48,655 nt of DNA from Symbiodinium natans (GCA_905221605.1 CAJNDS010000041.1:198501-247155); one strand, 5' to 3'. Positions 36,414 through 46,238 are shown, numbered from the stretch's first letter. The notes: generated from the sequence alone by a model not told the origin. Numbers and translations: made by a program.

Positions 36414-38324
36414 GTGTGACGAGGAGCGGGCCTTCTTTGCGGCTTCGGACAAGCCGATGCTGTACTTGACCTTGCTCAGGTCACCTTTGACGGGTTTGAT
36501 CTGGTTGCTGAGGTCCATGTACTTGCCGTGATGGAGTGCGTCTTGTATTTCGTGTATCCCGTGAAGTATTTCGAGATTGCTGAATTTACGGCAGTCCCCT
36601 TGTTCGTTGACCGTGGCATACATGAAGGTGTTCTTCTGTAGGTTCACCATGGTTCGGAAGAGGAAGTTCCAGGTGGTGAAGCCGAACGTCCAATCTCGTC
36701 GAAACTGCGTTTCGGCACGACGTAACATGGCTGCCGCCCAGGCATGAACCTGGACGGACGGTGCGTTGGGGTCTCGACTGCGTCTGTTTGTGACGCTCTT
36801 CTCGTCGCGGTCGTCTTCTGCTTTTCGTGTTCGGGTGTCTTGCACGTCGGGGCATGCCGTGGCGTGGCTGAAGCAGAAGCAGAAAGCGGTGGCGAAGTAC
36901 ATGGGCTGAAATTGGTCGATGAGCTGGTTGCCCGTCCTGACTTCGAGAGTGTCCGTTTTCTTGTGGGGCTGGGTCGTGAGTTGTTCTCGGAGATTGTTCA
37001 AGGCCGCGACGGCGACCGCGTTCTGATTTTCTCGTTCTTCGCTTCGCCCTTCGGCCAAGATGCCCTGCGCGCGTTGGCTGGCAAATATTTCGCCGGCTTT
37101 GTGCATGTCTTCGTGGGGGTGGTCCACGGGCGTTGCGGCTTTCTGTGGCTGCAGCTTTCCCCAGTCGTCGCTGTCTTGCATGGTTTCGATTACTTTTAAG
37201 ACTTCCGGTGGGATGCCCTCTTCAGGGAGGTTGCTGGCCGCCCTTCGCACGGTTTCTGCTTGTATCTTCTGGAAAGCTGGATGGCCCGACTTTTTCATGT
37301 CCAGGATCAGTTGTATGACAACCTCTCGGCGCACGGTGGCCTGGTGAATGAGCGTCTTCAATTCGGAGGCAGTCGTCTTGCGCGTTTTGTTCGTTTTCAG
37401 AAGGACCCTCACGATTTCTCCCAGCTGCTGTCCTGCGCGTGGTAGTTGCGGCGGACCTTCTTCGGCGTTCAGGGCGTCTTTGAGGTTTGCGAGCAGTTCT
37501 TCCCAGGGCATCGGGAACGTGAGCGCGTTTCCTCTTGCTCCTAGTCGATGGAGTGCAGAGTGGGCCTTTGCGTCCAGGGCTGCTGTGGTTCCTTTTTCTT
37601 CTTCTCCGTATCGCGCTTCCATGGAGAAGCAGATCAGGGTGGTTACGCAGGGGCTGGCACAGATCATTTCCATTACTGTTACGTTTTCTTTGTAGAGCCG
37701 CTCTGGGGCGAATCCCGTCCACATGTCGTTGCACAAACTCAGGGGCGGCAGCCGTCCCTTTCTCAGGTGCTGGACGCAATCTTTGCACAGCGGCACCTCG
37801 CACTTCTCGCATAGTGTGCGCAGGTTGGGGTGCTCTGGATGGGCGGTGCATCGGTGATCTTCTGGGCAACAGAGTGCAGCGCCGTGACCAGGGATGTCCA
37901 CTTGCCAGTCCTGGAAATCTGTGAGTGAGCTGAGCTTGATGTCTCCGACCAGGGTGTCGTAGGTGTCGAGGTACTTCTGCAGGCTGAGAATCTTGTAGAG
38001 ATTCCTCGTTCTTGCTTCTGTTTTTTCCTTTGAATCCAAGGGTTCGAGGATGGGGTACCAGTCGATGCTGTTGGCTTCGTTTATCTCTTCCACACGTGTG
38101 TGGATGCATGCGCAGCTGAAGCAGATGAGCGCCTCGATTCTGTCCTTGGTCATGGCATGCGTGAAGCTTGTGAGTGCTGAACGGTCTCGGGAGCAGCCGG
38201 CCGGAGGGGCTTGCCTGCGGCAGACGGTGGCGACGGCCTCGTTGTAGATGCTCCTCGTGATGTCTTTGGGCTTTGGTTTTGGCATGTGCTCCATTGCGGG
38301 CTTCAACTTCTCGTAGTGTGTTTC
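36414..38324 (-). CDS. Helentron exon: Cys-rich and helical middle region
   Basis: Acceptor CCTGCGCAG|GAA, 637 codons. It contains ETHYEKLKPAMEHMP and LICFSCACIHTRVEE, then a B-box-like Cys/His cluster (CCPEDHRCTAHPEHPNLRTL and CEKCEVPLCKDCVQHL). The phrase PPLSLCNDMWTG is typical of Helitrons. A long helical segment, a charged linker with TRKAEDDRDEKSVTNRRS and LSKVKYSIGLSEAAKKA follow. The role is probably DNA binding or assembly. Confidence 0.82.
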
Positions 38325-38411
38325 CTGCGCAGGGATCCCCTGTATATGTATTGGTGCATGTGCGCTATTCATATGCGCATGTATGTGTGTGTGTGTTGTT
38401 CGGATCGCGAC
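38325..38411 (-). other. Helentron 87-nt intron that keeps frame if retained
   Basis: Donor GCT|GTCGCG, acceptor CTGCGCAG|G. It contains a short (CA)n. It is a multiple of three without a stop codon, so an ORF search alone reads straight through it. Confidence 0.7.
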
Positions 38412-39619
38412 AGCCTCGACGTGGCGATGCAGATCTTCTTCGCTTCCGCTGCTCGTCGTCCAATTGCATCCTTTGAATGCACAAAATACTCGTGGCCAGG
38501 CTTCTCCTTTGTCTATGTCCTGTCTGCATTTTCCTGGCGGTATGAGTGGGTCGTCACGCAGCTCTTCCGAAGCCAGGTGACGGATGGCGTCTTCGAGGAG
38601 GCGTCGTGGGTGCATCAGGTTTGGGGCGACCTCGACTTTGCTGAGTTCTTGCAGGATGCTTGGTTGTGGCGTCACCTTGACTTCTGTCGGCTCCTGCTCT
38701 GTTGTTGTTTGCTGCTGGTTCGTTTTGCAGCAGAATCTGATCTTTGATTTGGCTGTGGCCTTCGGTTTTGTGGCGACTTCTGCTTGGTTGGTTTTGTGTT
38801 TTTTGTGCGGTCTGGGCTGTGCTGACGTTGGCGGTGGTGGGGGTGGTGGTGTGTCAGCCGTCGCAGGCGATTCGTCCGGTGATGGTGTTGGTGGTGGCAT
38901 TGGTGGTGGTGGTAGCGGCGGCGGCGGCGATTGTGGCTGTGGCTCGGATGCTTCTGGATGCTCGCTGGATTGTCGGTCTGTGATGGATGTCGCTTGTGCA
39001 TGGAAGGGCTGGTGATGCGGAGCATGGGGTATCAAGAGGTCGTAGTGATCCTTTCCGTTGTACCAGAGGTGGATGTCGTCGAAGTTTTGCGGAGGAAGGT
39101 TTGGGAGCACGTCTTCGTGGGTTCTTTCCATGGAATGTATGAGGCTGTCTTCGTCGGGCCAGTGAACCCATACACGTCGCTGTTCCATGAGAGTGAAGGC
39201 CACAATGGCTGTGTCGCCACCCCAGTTGTACTGGCTTGCTCGAAGGTATTCTGATTCCTGTAGCCACGTGTCTTCATAGTGTTCTTGTTCGGGTGCTGCC
39301 TGCTCCAGGAAATCGATGATTTTTTCTCGCAGGTTTGCCCCGGTGGTGTCGCTGGAGTATGCCAACGCATGGAAGAGGCAGTTGCCGTCGCCTGTCATTT
39401 TCACGAGGCGCAGTTGGTCTTCGAAGTACTCCTGAACTGCAATCTGTTCAGGCTGATCGATTGCAGCACGGGGTTGGATATTGCGGCACTGAGGACGGGG
39501 AGGGGGTATGGGGGAGCTTGCCTTTATGAGCATGTCGACGTCGATCTCTTTCGTGGATGTCATGCTCGTGGCTCCACCTCCTCTGCGTCTCGGTTGCTTT
39601 TCCTGGTCGGAACAGTCTT
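38412..39619 (-). CDS. Helentron exon: OTU cysteine protease domain and Pro-rich linker
   Basis: Start codon taken as the ATG at 39563 (MTSTKEIDVDMLIK). The frame is open upstream to a possible acceptor CTTTGACACAG|AA at 39620. The OTU motif TGDGNCLFHALAYS carries the catalytic Cys (about 39375-39380). The distal His lies in WYNGKDHYDLLIP (about 39030-39055). OTU enzymes remove ubiquitin; in Helentrons the role is unproven. A Pro-rich stretch (38800-38920) and a CxF.GC zinc-like element near the end follow. Donor GCT|GTCGCG. Confidence 0.85.
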
Positions 39620-39711
39620 CTGTGTCAAAGGAAAGAAGCGATGTGCATGATCTATGTTGCGCATTTAACTGTTCTGTCAAGCAGTCGTATGCAGTCTCTT
39701 TGATATATAAA

Positions 39712-39735
39712 TGTATCTATATATATATATGTATA
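39712..39735. repeat. (TA)n microsatellite in the first Helentron intron
   Basis: Short TA tract within the proposed 147-nt intron 39766-39620. Confidence 0.85.
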
Positions 39736-39766
39736 AACTATATCGTCTGCCAGGCGGCGCTAGAAC

Positions 39767-40049
39767 TAATGTTCTGGAGCTCAGGCAGCTTCTTTGTGGC
39801 GATTCTCAGGAGGCCGTGTTTTGCGAGGCGATAGTAGAGGTCCATCTGCCTGTGGTATCTGAACGAGAATATCTGTCCCGTGTCCTGCTTGAACCGAAAT
39901 TTCTGCTGGTGGACGCGTCTCTCGTTCATGGTGAGCTGCTCCTTCTTCACCAGTGCCAAGCTCCGTGGAGTGATGGTGAGAACTTCGACGCGTTGGGCTT
40001 GCGTTAGCTCTTTTTCGAAGTTGACGCTCTTCTTCTGGAACGGCGTGTC
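39767..40049 (-). CDS. Probable upstream Helentron exon
   Basis: Acceptor GTCTGACAG|GAC. The frame reads DTPFQKKSVNFEKELTQAQR, then VEVLTITPRSLALVKKEQLT, then HQQKFRFKQDTGQIFSFRYH and LAKHGLLRIATKKLPEL. Its 283 nt ends in phase 1 at ATT A|GTTCTA, which matches the phase at 39619. The composition is protein-like but I recognise no domain. A further exon near 40120-40190 (MGPARLNGQSRQAEVG, then GTGAGC) is possible, but its phase does not fit. Confidence 0.5.
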
Positions 40050-40555
40050 CTGTCAGACTTTTTGCAGGACAAGCTGTAAGGGGGATGTATAGGGGGGGAG
40101 GAACAGGTGTCGAGGGGTGTCTGGAAGCTCACCGACTTCGGCCTGTCTGCTCTGTCCATTTAGCCGCGCCGGACCCATCGCTGTTCGATTTTGATGGTCC
40201 AAGAGATGGCTATTGTCAGCAGTCAGGTTTGATTTATGCGTGTACAGGTTGCATGGTCTAGTGCTTTGCCGGAGAAGCGTGAAGGTGTGCAAACTGAATT
40301 CGGTCCTGTTGGTTGGTTGTCGTGCTGCTATGATGTGCCCGTCTGGTCTGCGAGATGTCTGGAAATGGGATTGGTTCGGAACTCTGCGAAGTATCAAGAG
40401 ACGATTGCAGAGCGGAGCTCGATCCAATGGGATGGCTGCGGGTGCTGTGTGCGTGGAGCTGACTTTCTGCCACTCATCATGGGGGCATCTGAGAAGAAGA
40501 ATCTGGAGAGGGTAGGACGGCGCCTAGTTTGTTTGCCTTTTCCTAAGTTTTCGTC
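40050..40555. other. No gene recognised
   Basis: Unique sequence upstream of the Helentron-like gene. It may hold its promoter and first exon. No spliced-leader acceptor could be singled out. Confidence 0.4.
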
Positions 40556-41080
40556 CCCCCCTCCCCCCCCCCCCCCTCCTCCCCCCACCCAGATGCCCCC
40601 TTCCCAGATGCCCCCGGGCCTCCAAAACAGGCGCGGTCATTCGGGAACTTATTCTTTGGTCCAGGGCTTCAAAATGGGCGCGGTCATTCGGGAACTTATT
40701 CGTTTGGAGCCATCTTCCTAGATGCCTATGAGCTTCAGGCCTCCGAGGCGGTCGCAGGGGCACCAATTCGATCTCTCTCAAACGCCCCCCTTCCCGCAAA
40801 AAAGACTTTAAAAAATGAAATGTTCAGAAAATGTGCCCCCTGATGCCCCCGTCCCAGATGCCCCCTTCCCAGACGCACCCCTCCCAGATGGTCCCCCCTT
40901 CCCACATGCTTTCGAAAAAACCGGAAAATTTGAATAATGAAATAAAACGCCCTCTCCAGATGCCCGCCCCAGACGCCCCCGTCTCAGATGCCCCCCTCCC
41001 AGATTGCCCCCCTCCCAGATTGCCCCCGCCCCAGACGGCCCCTCTCAGATGCCCCCCTCCCAGATGCCCCCGTTCCCACA
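40556..41080. repeat. 15-bp CCCAGATGCCCCCTT minisatellite, block 1
   Basis: A poly(C) stretch, then irregular CCCAGATGCCCCC units at 40588-40618, 40833-40915 and 40956-41080, interrupted by unique pieces. The minus-strand readings are Gly/His-rich (GHLGRGHLG) artefacts. Confidence 0.9.
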
Positions 41081-42560
41081 TGCTCGAACCTGCTCAGGGT
41101 GACTTGTTCGGAAGAACGCGCAAAAACTCAAACAAGTTGTGGACTTCCATTTTCATTGAGCGCCCCTCACTGTCGACGGTCGGTGAGAAACATCTGCAGC
41201 CCAGATTGCGTCAGTACCTTGGCTTCAAGTGTCAGTTTGCGTTCCTACCGCGTGCGCTCATCCGCGAAGGTCAAGCATCGGAGAGATTGAGAGAGTGTGG
41301 CAAGTCGGTCCTTCTCGAAGCCCGCAAAGGCTTGGCTCGGCTTGCTTGGTGCCTGAGCTCGGGGCGGAGAGTCTGATTTGCTGAACTGTTCGGGGTGTCC
41401 GGGCATGATTTACCTACCGGGTTGCAACTTTTCGCAGCTGTCACTCGGAACAGGAACAAGAGAAAGCTGAGCTCGCGACTGTCTGGCCAAGGATTCTGAC
41501 GGATGAACACTCCTTAGTTCAGACAGCAATGCACAGGCAAGAGACATGTCATGGAAACTCAGCATCGCTGACATGTGCTCTGTGAGGTTCGGGCTCGGGG
41601 GGAGCTTCGGCGGCGAGTCCGATGTGTTTGGTTGAAATGGAGAGGTCCAAAAAGGGCCTGACTTTCGAGGTTGAAATGAAGGTCCACAAAAGCGAGGCTG
41701 GCGTCTCTCATATGTGGCACTGACACGGTTACAGTGAAGGCGTGCAGAGCACAGCCGAGTGAAGCAATTGCTGCATCAGTAATGCAGCGCATGCTTAGAG
41801 AAATTGCCGTGTCGCGCGAGGCGCGGCCTGATGAGTAAAGTGAGATCTGCGCGTGAGCGCAGTTCTCACAAGACGCGTTTACTAGAGGCCTGAAGGTGAG
41901 GCTCATTTTTCGATGTCGAGTCGATGGCCTGAAATGTGAACCCGTTTTTGGAGCTCTGGAAACGCAGGCTCATCTGGGGTCTGAAATCTGGACCTTTTTT
42001 TATCCGGAGCTCTGAAATCAGGCTCTTTCAGGTTCGTGGGGAGTGAGCCTGAAATAGGAACCTTTTTGAGGCTGATCTCTAAACACGATGGACGCCGGCC
42101 CGCAGTTCGTGCCACCTGCCCTCCCAGACAAAGCAGATAGGATTGCGATGTCAATGCCCTCGTAGTAACGTGAGAGTTCACGTGTTCCGATTAACGGGCT
42201 AAGGAAGACGCCCGCCCCCGTACGGCGCTGACACACCAACAGACAATCTAGATTACTGTGTGTCGCCCCCCGCGTAACACCATGTGTTTTGCGGACGGCG
42301 GCCGGGGTAAAGCAAAGGTCGCCGTAGAACGGGATCCCCTGCAGGCAGGTAGAGATGACAAAGTCTCTCAACTCCGACGTGTTTGTAGACCCGCCGAAAA
42401 CGAGCATGCCGGCAGAGGGGTCGCAATTTGCACCTGGGTGCCGCCCTCGCCCCCCCCTCCCGGACACTACAGAAAATTTGCCATGTTGTGTGTTTTGCAA
42501 GGCTGCCAAACTAGGGAAAATACCTATGTTTTTGGACTAAATTGGGATTTTGTGAAGAAT
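41081..42560. other. Unresolved unique region
   Basis: Two open stretches have protein-like composition: + strand up to 41376 (contains WTSIFIERPSLSTVGEKH) and minus strand 42018-42509 (contains SAGMLVFGGSTNTSELRDFV). Neither has a recognisable domain, a convincing start or splice signals. I cannot say they are genes. Confidence 0.3.
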
Positions 42561-42809
42561 TTTGTCACCCGGTGACGTTTTTGAGGGGTGGATTTTGTCA
42601 CCCGGAGGGCTGGATTTTGTCACCCGGAGGGCTGGATTTTGTCACCCGGAGGGCTGGATTTTGTCACCCGGTGACGTTCTTGCGGCCCGGGTGGTGTTGG
42701 AGCGCCGTCTGCGTTACAGGGCCCGGGCTTCAAGATTGCCACCGCTTGACAAAATCTGGGCTTTGTGCTGGGAAAATGCAATGAAAAGCGCAGGTACAGC
42801 TGCCAGGCT

Positions 42810-42880
42810 GGCCGCCCACGCTCTAACGGCTAAGGCGTCGCACTCCGAATCGCAAGGCCCGAGCTCCAATCCCCCCTGCG
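42810..42880 (+). tRNA. tRNA-Arg(CCG)-like sequence, degenerate, copy 1
   Basis: GGCCGCC... TCTAACGGCTAAGGCG resembles the D-arm/A-box of tRNA-Arg. CTCCGAA fits an anticodon loop with CCG. AGCTCCAATCC resembles the B-box. TTTT (42881-42884) could stop RNA polymerase III. However, the anticodon stem (TCGCA/TCGCA) and the acceptor stem do not pair. It is therefore a tRNA pseudogene or tRNA-derived (SINE-like) head, not a working tRNA. Confidence 0.4.
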
Positions 42881-43064
42881 TTTTGTCACCCGGTGACGTT
42901 TTTGAGGGCTGGATTTTGTCATCCGGCGACGTTCTTGCGGGCCTGGCGGTGTTGGAGCGCCGTCTGCGTTACAGGGCCCGGGCTTCAAGATTGCCACCAC
43001 TTGACAAAATCTGGGCTTTGTGCTGGGAAAATGCAATGAAAAGCGCAGGTACAGCTGCCAGGCT

Positions 43065-43135
43065 GGCCGCCCACGCTCTAACGGCTAAGGCGTCGCACTC
43101 CGAATCGCAAGGCCCGAGCTCCAATCCCCCCTGCG
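43065..43135 (+). tRNA. tRNA-Arg-like sequence, copy 2
   Basis: Identical position in the second 255-bp unit, with TTTT after it. Confidence 0.4.
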
Positions 43136-43319
43136 TTTTGTCACCCGGTGACGTTTTTGAGGGCTGGATTTTGTCATCCGGTGACGTTCTTGCGGGCCTG
43201 GCGGTGTTGGAGCGCCGTCTGCGTTACAGGGCCCGGGCTTCAAGATTGCCACCACTTGACAAAATCTGGGCTTTGTGCTGGGAAAATGCAATGAAAAGCG
43301 CAGGTACAGCTGCCAGGCT

Positions 43320-43390
43320 GGCCGCCCACGCTCTAACGGCTAAGGCGTCGCACTCCGAATCGCAAGGCCCGAGCTCCAATCCCCCCTGCG
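43320..43390 (+). tRNA. tRNA-Arg-like sequence, copy 3
   Basis: Identical position in the third 255-bp unit. The stems fail to pair in the same way. Confidence 0.4.
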
Positions 43391-43539
43391 TTTTGTCACC
43401 CGGTGACGTTTTTGAGGGCTGGATTTTGTCATCCGGTGACGTTCTTGCGGCCCTGGCGGTGTTGGAGCGCCGTCTGCGTTACAGGGCCCGGGCTTCAAGA
43501 TTGCGAAAAAAACACAAAAACAATTGCGCCCGCCGTCCC

Positions 43540-44105
43540 AGATGCCCTGTCCCAGATGCCCCCTTCCCAGATGCCCCCTTCCCAGATGCCCTCTTTCCAG
43601 ATCCCCCCTTCCCAGATGCCCCCGTCCCAGATGCCCCTCTTTCCATATGCCCCTCAAAAAATTGAAAAATCGAACATTTTAAGAAAAGTGCTCTCCACAT
43701 ACCCCCGTCCCAGATGCTTCTATCCCAGATGCCCCCTTCCCAGATGTCCCCTTTCCAGATGCCCCCTTCCCAGATGCCACCCCTCCCTTTCCAGATGCCC
43801 CTCCTACAGAAAATGCGCCCCGATGCCCTTATCCCAGATGCCCCCTTCCCAGATGGCCCCCTTCCCAGATGCTCCCTCCCAGATGGCCCCCTTCCCACAC
43901 GCTCCCCCCAATAAAAAATGCGCCCTTTGCAGACGCCCCGTCCCAGATGCCCCTTTCCCAGATGCTCCCGCACGCTCCCTGCCAAGAAATATTACAAATT
44001 GAAGAAAAAAAAAACCTCTCCAGATGCCCCCGTCCCAGATGCCCCCTTCCCAGATGCCCCTCCCAGATGCCCCCATCCCAGATGCCCCCCACCCAGATCC
44101 CCCTC
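43540..44105. repeat. 15-bp CCCAGATGCCCCCTT minisatellite, block 2
   Basis: Dozens of CCCAGATGCCCC units with T/C variation, broken by A-rich spacers (AAAAATTGAAAAATCG, AATATTACAAATTGAAG). The spacers recur in similar form. Confidence 0.92.
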
Positions 44106-44190
44106 TAACCCCCAGACCCTGAACCCGAGACTCAAAACCCAAAACCCTGAACCCTAAACCGTAAACCCTAAACCCTTATGCTATAACCCC
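44106..44190 (-). repeat. Short degenerate CCCTAAA run
   Basis: AACCCTGAACCCTAAACC-type units; the last telomere-type run but one in the window. Confidence 0.8.
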
Positions 44191-44232
44191 CCGATAAGCA
44201 AGACCTGGCCAACACAAGAAATCCGTAACAAA

Positions 44233-44325
44233 GTGGCGCTTGGTTCAAAAACAGCTGCAAGTGAAAAAGTGCTTGTTCAACTTGCAGCCGTTTTTGGCTT
44301 CGAGGCCACCAAATTGGACTCCCAG
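44233..44325 (+). other. Exon-like island
   Basis: The frame reads LGSKTAASEKVLVQLAAVFG then FEATKLDSQ before the minisatellite resumes. CCCCCCGATAAGCAA about 40 bases upstream also precedes the island at 46604. The composition is protein-like but the island is unrecognised. Confidence 0.25.
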
Positions 44326-44722
44326 ATGCCCCCGTCCCAGATGCCCCTGTCCCAGATGCCCTTATGCCAGATGCGTTTTCTCAGACGTCTCCCAGATTCA
44401 CCGCCCTGCCCCCACTCCCCCCACCCCCCCACTCCCCCACTCCCCCCCCCCCCACTCCCCCACTCCCCCCACTCCCCCCACTCCCCCCACTCCCCCACTC
44501 ACTCCCCCCACTCCCCCCTCCCCACTCCCCCCACCTCCCCCCACTCACCCTCCCCCCACCCCCCTCCCCCCACTCAATCCCCCACTCCCCCTCCCCCCAC
44601 TCACCCCCCCTCCACCCCCCCCCCCACTCCCCCCACTCCCCCCACTCCCCCCACTCCCCCCCGCTCCCCCCACTCCCCCTCCCCCCACTCCCCCCACTCC
44701 CCCCACTCCCCCCACCTCCCAC
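44326..44722. repeat. CCCAGATG units passing into ACTCCCCC array
   Basis: The 15-bp minisatellite gives way near 44398 to irregular CACTCCCCC units. Pro- or Gly-rich ORFs on both strands are artefacts. Confidence 0.95.
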
Positions 44723-44728
44723 TCTTGC

Positions 44729-44959
44729 GAATGATAAGCAATCGGAGGGGCCCTTTCCGAATGATGACCAAATAAGGTTCCGAATGAGAACCAAATAAGG
44801 TTCGGAGAGGCCCTTACCGAATGATAACCAAATAAGGTTCGGAGGGGCCCTTTCCGAATGATATCCAAATAAGGTTCGGAGGGGCCCTTTCCGAATAATA
44901 GCCAAACAAGGCCCGGGAGGGGGCCCTTTCCGAATGATAAGCAAACAAAGTCCGGAAAA
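44729..44959. repeat. 37-bp tandem repeat (about 6 copies)
   Basis: Units of AATGATAACCAAATAAGG plus TTCGGAGGGGCCCTTTCCG with small changes. Confidence 0.93.
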
Positions 44960-45105
44960 TTGTTTTCCGAACCCCCCACTCCCCACACTCTCCCCACTCC
45001 CCCCACTCCCCCACCACTCCTCCCAGCCTCCTCACTCCCCACCCCCAACTCCACCCGCACCCCCACGTATTTTTTTGGGTTGTCTTGGGTTCCAAGCACC
45101 TGTCC

Positions 45106-45240
45106 CCAGACCCCCGTTCTCGAGTCGAGAACCTGGGTCTGGAAATGACGGTTTTTTGCTGGAGCACCTGCTGTTCCAACCACCCCATCTGGGGCCCCAA
45201 AAGTTGGGGTTGGGAATCGTAGTTCGGGGGCGCAAGTTCA
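45106..45240. repeat. Dispersed duplicate of 135 bp, copy 1
   Basis: It begins CCCCCGTTCTCGAGTCGA and contains TGGAAATGACGGTTTTT and TGGTTGG-side CAACCACCCCATCTGGGG. The second copy is at 45325-45460. Confidence 0.88.
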
Positions 45241-45324
45241 GCTTTCCGGCTCAAAACCCCCCACTCCCCCCACCCCCACTCCAGCTCCACCCACTCCACC
45301 CACTCCCCCCCACACACTCCCGCA

Positions 45325-45460
45325 CACCCCCGTTCTCGAGTCGAAGAACCTGGGTCTGGAAATGACGGTTTTTGCTGGAACACCTGCTGTTCCAACCACC
45401 CCATCTGGGGCCCCGAAAGTGGGGGTTGGGAATCGTAGTTCGGGAACGCAGAAAGTGGCA
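45325..45460. repeat. Dispersed duplicate of 135 bp, copy 2
   Basis: Matches copy 1 with few changes. It sits between C-rich arrays. Confidence 0.88.
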
Positions 45461-45591
45461 CTCTTGCTTGGAGTTGGAGGTGGGGGAGTAGGAGTGTGGG
45501 GGGGGGGGGGGAGTGGGGGAGTGGGGCAGGAGTGGCAGGAGTAGGGAGAGGGGGAGAACCCACTCCCACCTCCTCTTGGCCCAAGTCCAGG

Positions 45592-45658
45592 TGCCCTCTT
45601 CTGGCCCAAGTTCAGGTTGCGGGCTCGAAACCCCCGACCTGGACCACTTCTAGCACTT
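45592..45658. repeat. 67-bp repeat with hairpin, copy 1
   Basis: TGGCCCAAG.TCAGGTT.CGGGC followed by TCGAAACCCCC.ACCTGGACC. Copy 2 lies at 47087-47153 and has the more perfect hairpin. Confidence 0.85.
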
Positions 45659-45659
45659 C

Positions 45660-45958
45660 ACTCACTCCCCACTCCCCCTCCCATCCCCCACTCCCCCAAC
45701 CCACTCCCCCACACTCCCCCACTCTCCCACTCCCCCACTCCCCCCACTCCCCCACTCCCCCACTCCCCCACTCCCCCACTCCCCCACTCCCCCACTCCCC
45801 CACTCCACTCCCTCCCCATCCCCCCTACTCCCCCACTCCCCCACGTCCCACCCCCACTCCCCCACTTCCCCCACTCCCCCACTCCCACTCCCCCACTCCC
45901 CCACTCCCCCACTCCCCCACTCCCCCACTCCCCCACTCCCCCACTCCCCCACTCCCCA
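45660..45958. repeat. ACTCCCCC array
   Basis: 8-bp units, mostly regular. Confidence 0.97.
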
Positions 45959-45969
45959 CCCGCTCCCCA

Positions 45970-46132
45970 GGCCTAAAACCCTAGGGCCCAAAACCCTAGG
46001 CCCAAAACCCCAGGCCCAAAACCCTTGGCCCAAAACCCTAGGCCCAAAACCCCTAGGCCCCAAACCCTAGGCCCGAAACCCTCGGCCCAAAACCCTAAAC
46101 CCTGAACCCTAAACCCTAGACCCTAAACCCTA
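45970..46132 (-). repeat. GGCCCAAAACCCTAG array and CCCTAAA run
   Basis: About seven 15-bp units, then CCCTAAA words. The reverse-complement units (TAGGGTTTTGGGCC) occur at 46188-46238. Confidence 0.92.
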
Positions 46133-46187
46133 AATAGCGCTATAAAACATATTTTACGACAAGAACAACATGAGTGGGTGAGTGGGG

Positions 46188-46238
46188 AGGGTTTTGGGCC
46201 TGGGGTTTTGGGCCTAGGGTTTTGGGCCTGGGGTTTTG
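46188..46238 (+). repeat. Inverted TAGGGTTTTGGGCC units
   Basis: Four G-rich units opposite to the array at 45970-46132, with about 55 bp between. Confidence 0.9.

Larger units (their letters stand above)
30198..40049 (-). mobile_element. Helentron-like element: spliced OTU-Rep-Pif1 gene
   Basis: The whole reconstructed gene: exons 40049-39767 (tentative), 39619-38412, 38324-36414, 36149-36006, 35765-35355, 35140-32201, 32093-31265 and 31101-30198. Introns are 147, 87, 264, 240, 214, 107 and 163 nt. From the ATG at 39563 the product is about 2,760 residues. Domain order is OTU cysteine protease (residues about 55-175), Pro-rich linker, Cys-rich and helical region, Helitron Rep with HIH (about 1,200) and Y-x3-Y-x2-K (about 1,445), Pif1 helicase (about 1,980-2,500) and a CxxC tail. 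All internal exons are multiples of three, so the reconstruction is self-consistent. Element ends are not resolved. Confidence 0.8.
42565..43503. repeat. 255-bp tandem repeat array
   Basis: After a short 22-bp repeat (GGATTTTGTCACCCGGAGGG, three to four copies at 42589-42672), about 3.3 copies of a 255-bp unit follow. They start at GTCACCCGGTGACG (42885, 43140, 43395) and the last is truncated at 43503. Copies are almost identical. The unit is 85 codons long, so an open frame runs through by arithmetic and not by selection. Confidence 0.95.

Noticed and set aside
42810-42880. Functional tRNA-Arg gene
   Set aside because: The acceptor and anticodon stems do not pair and the B-box is weak, so it is listed only as tRNA-like.
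42562-43665. Long + strand ORF (367 codons) over the 255-bp repeats
   Set aside because: The repeat is a multiple of three, so openness is automatic; there is no domain and it includes the tRNA-like sequence.
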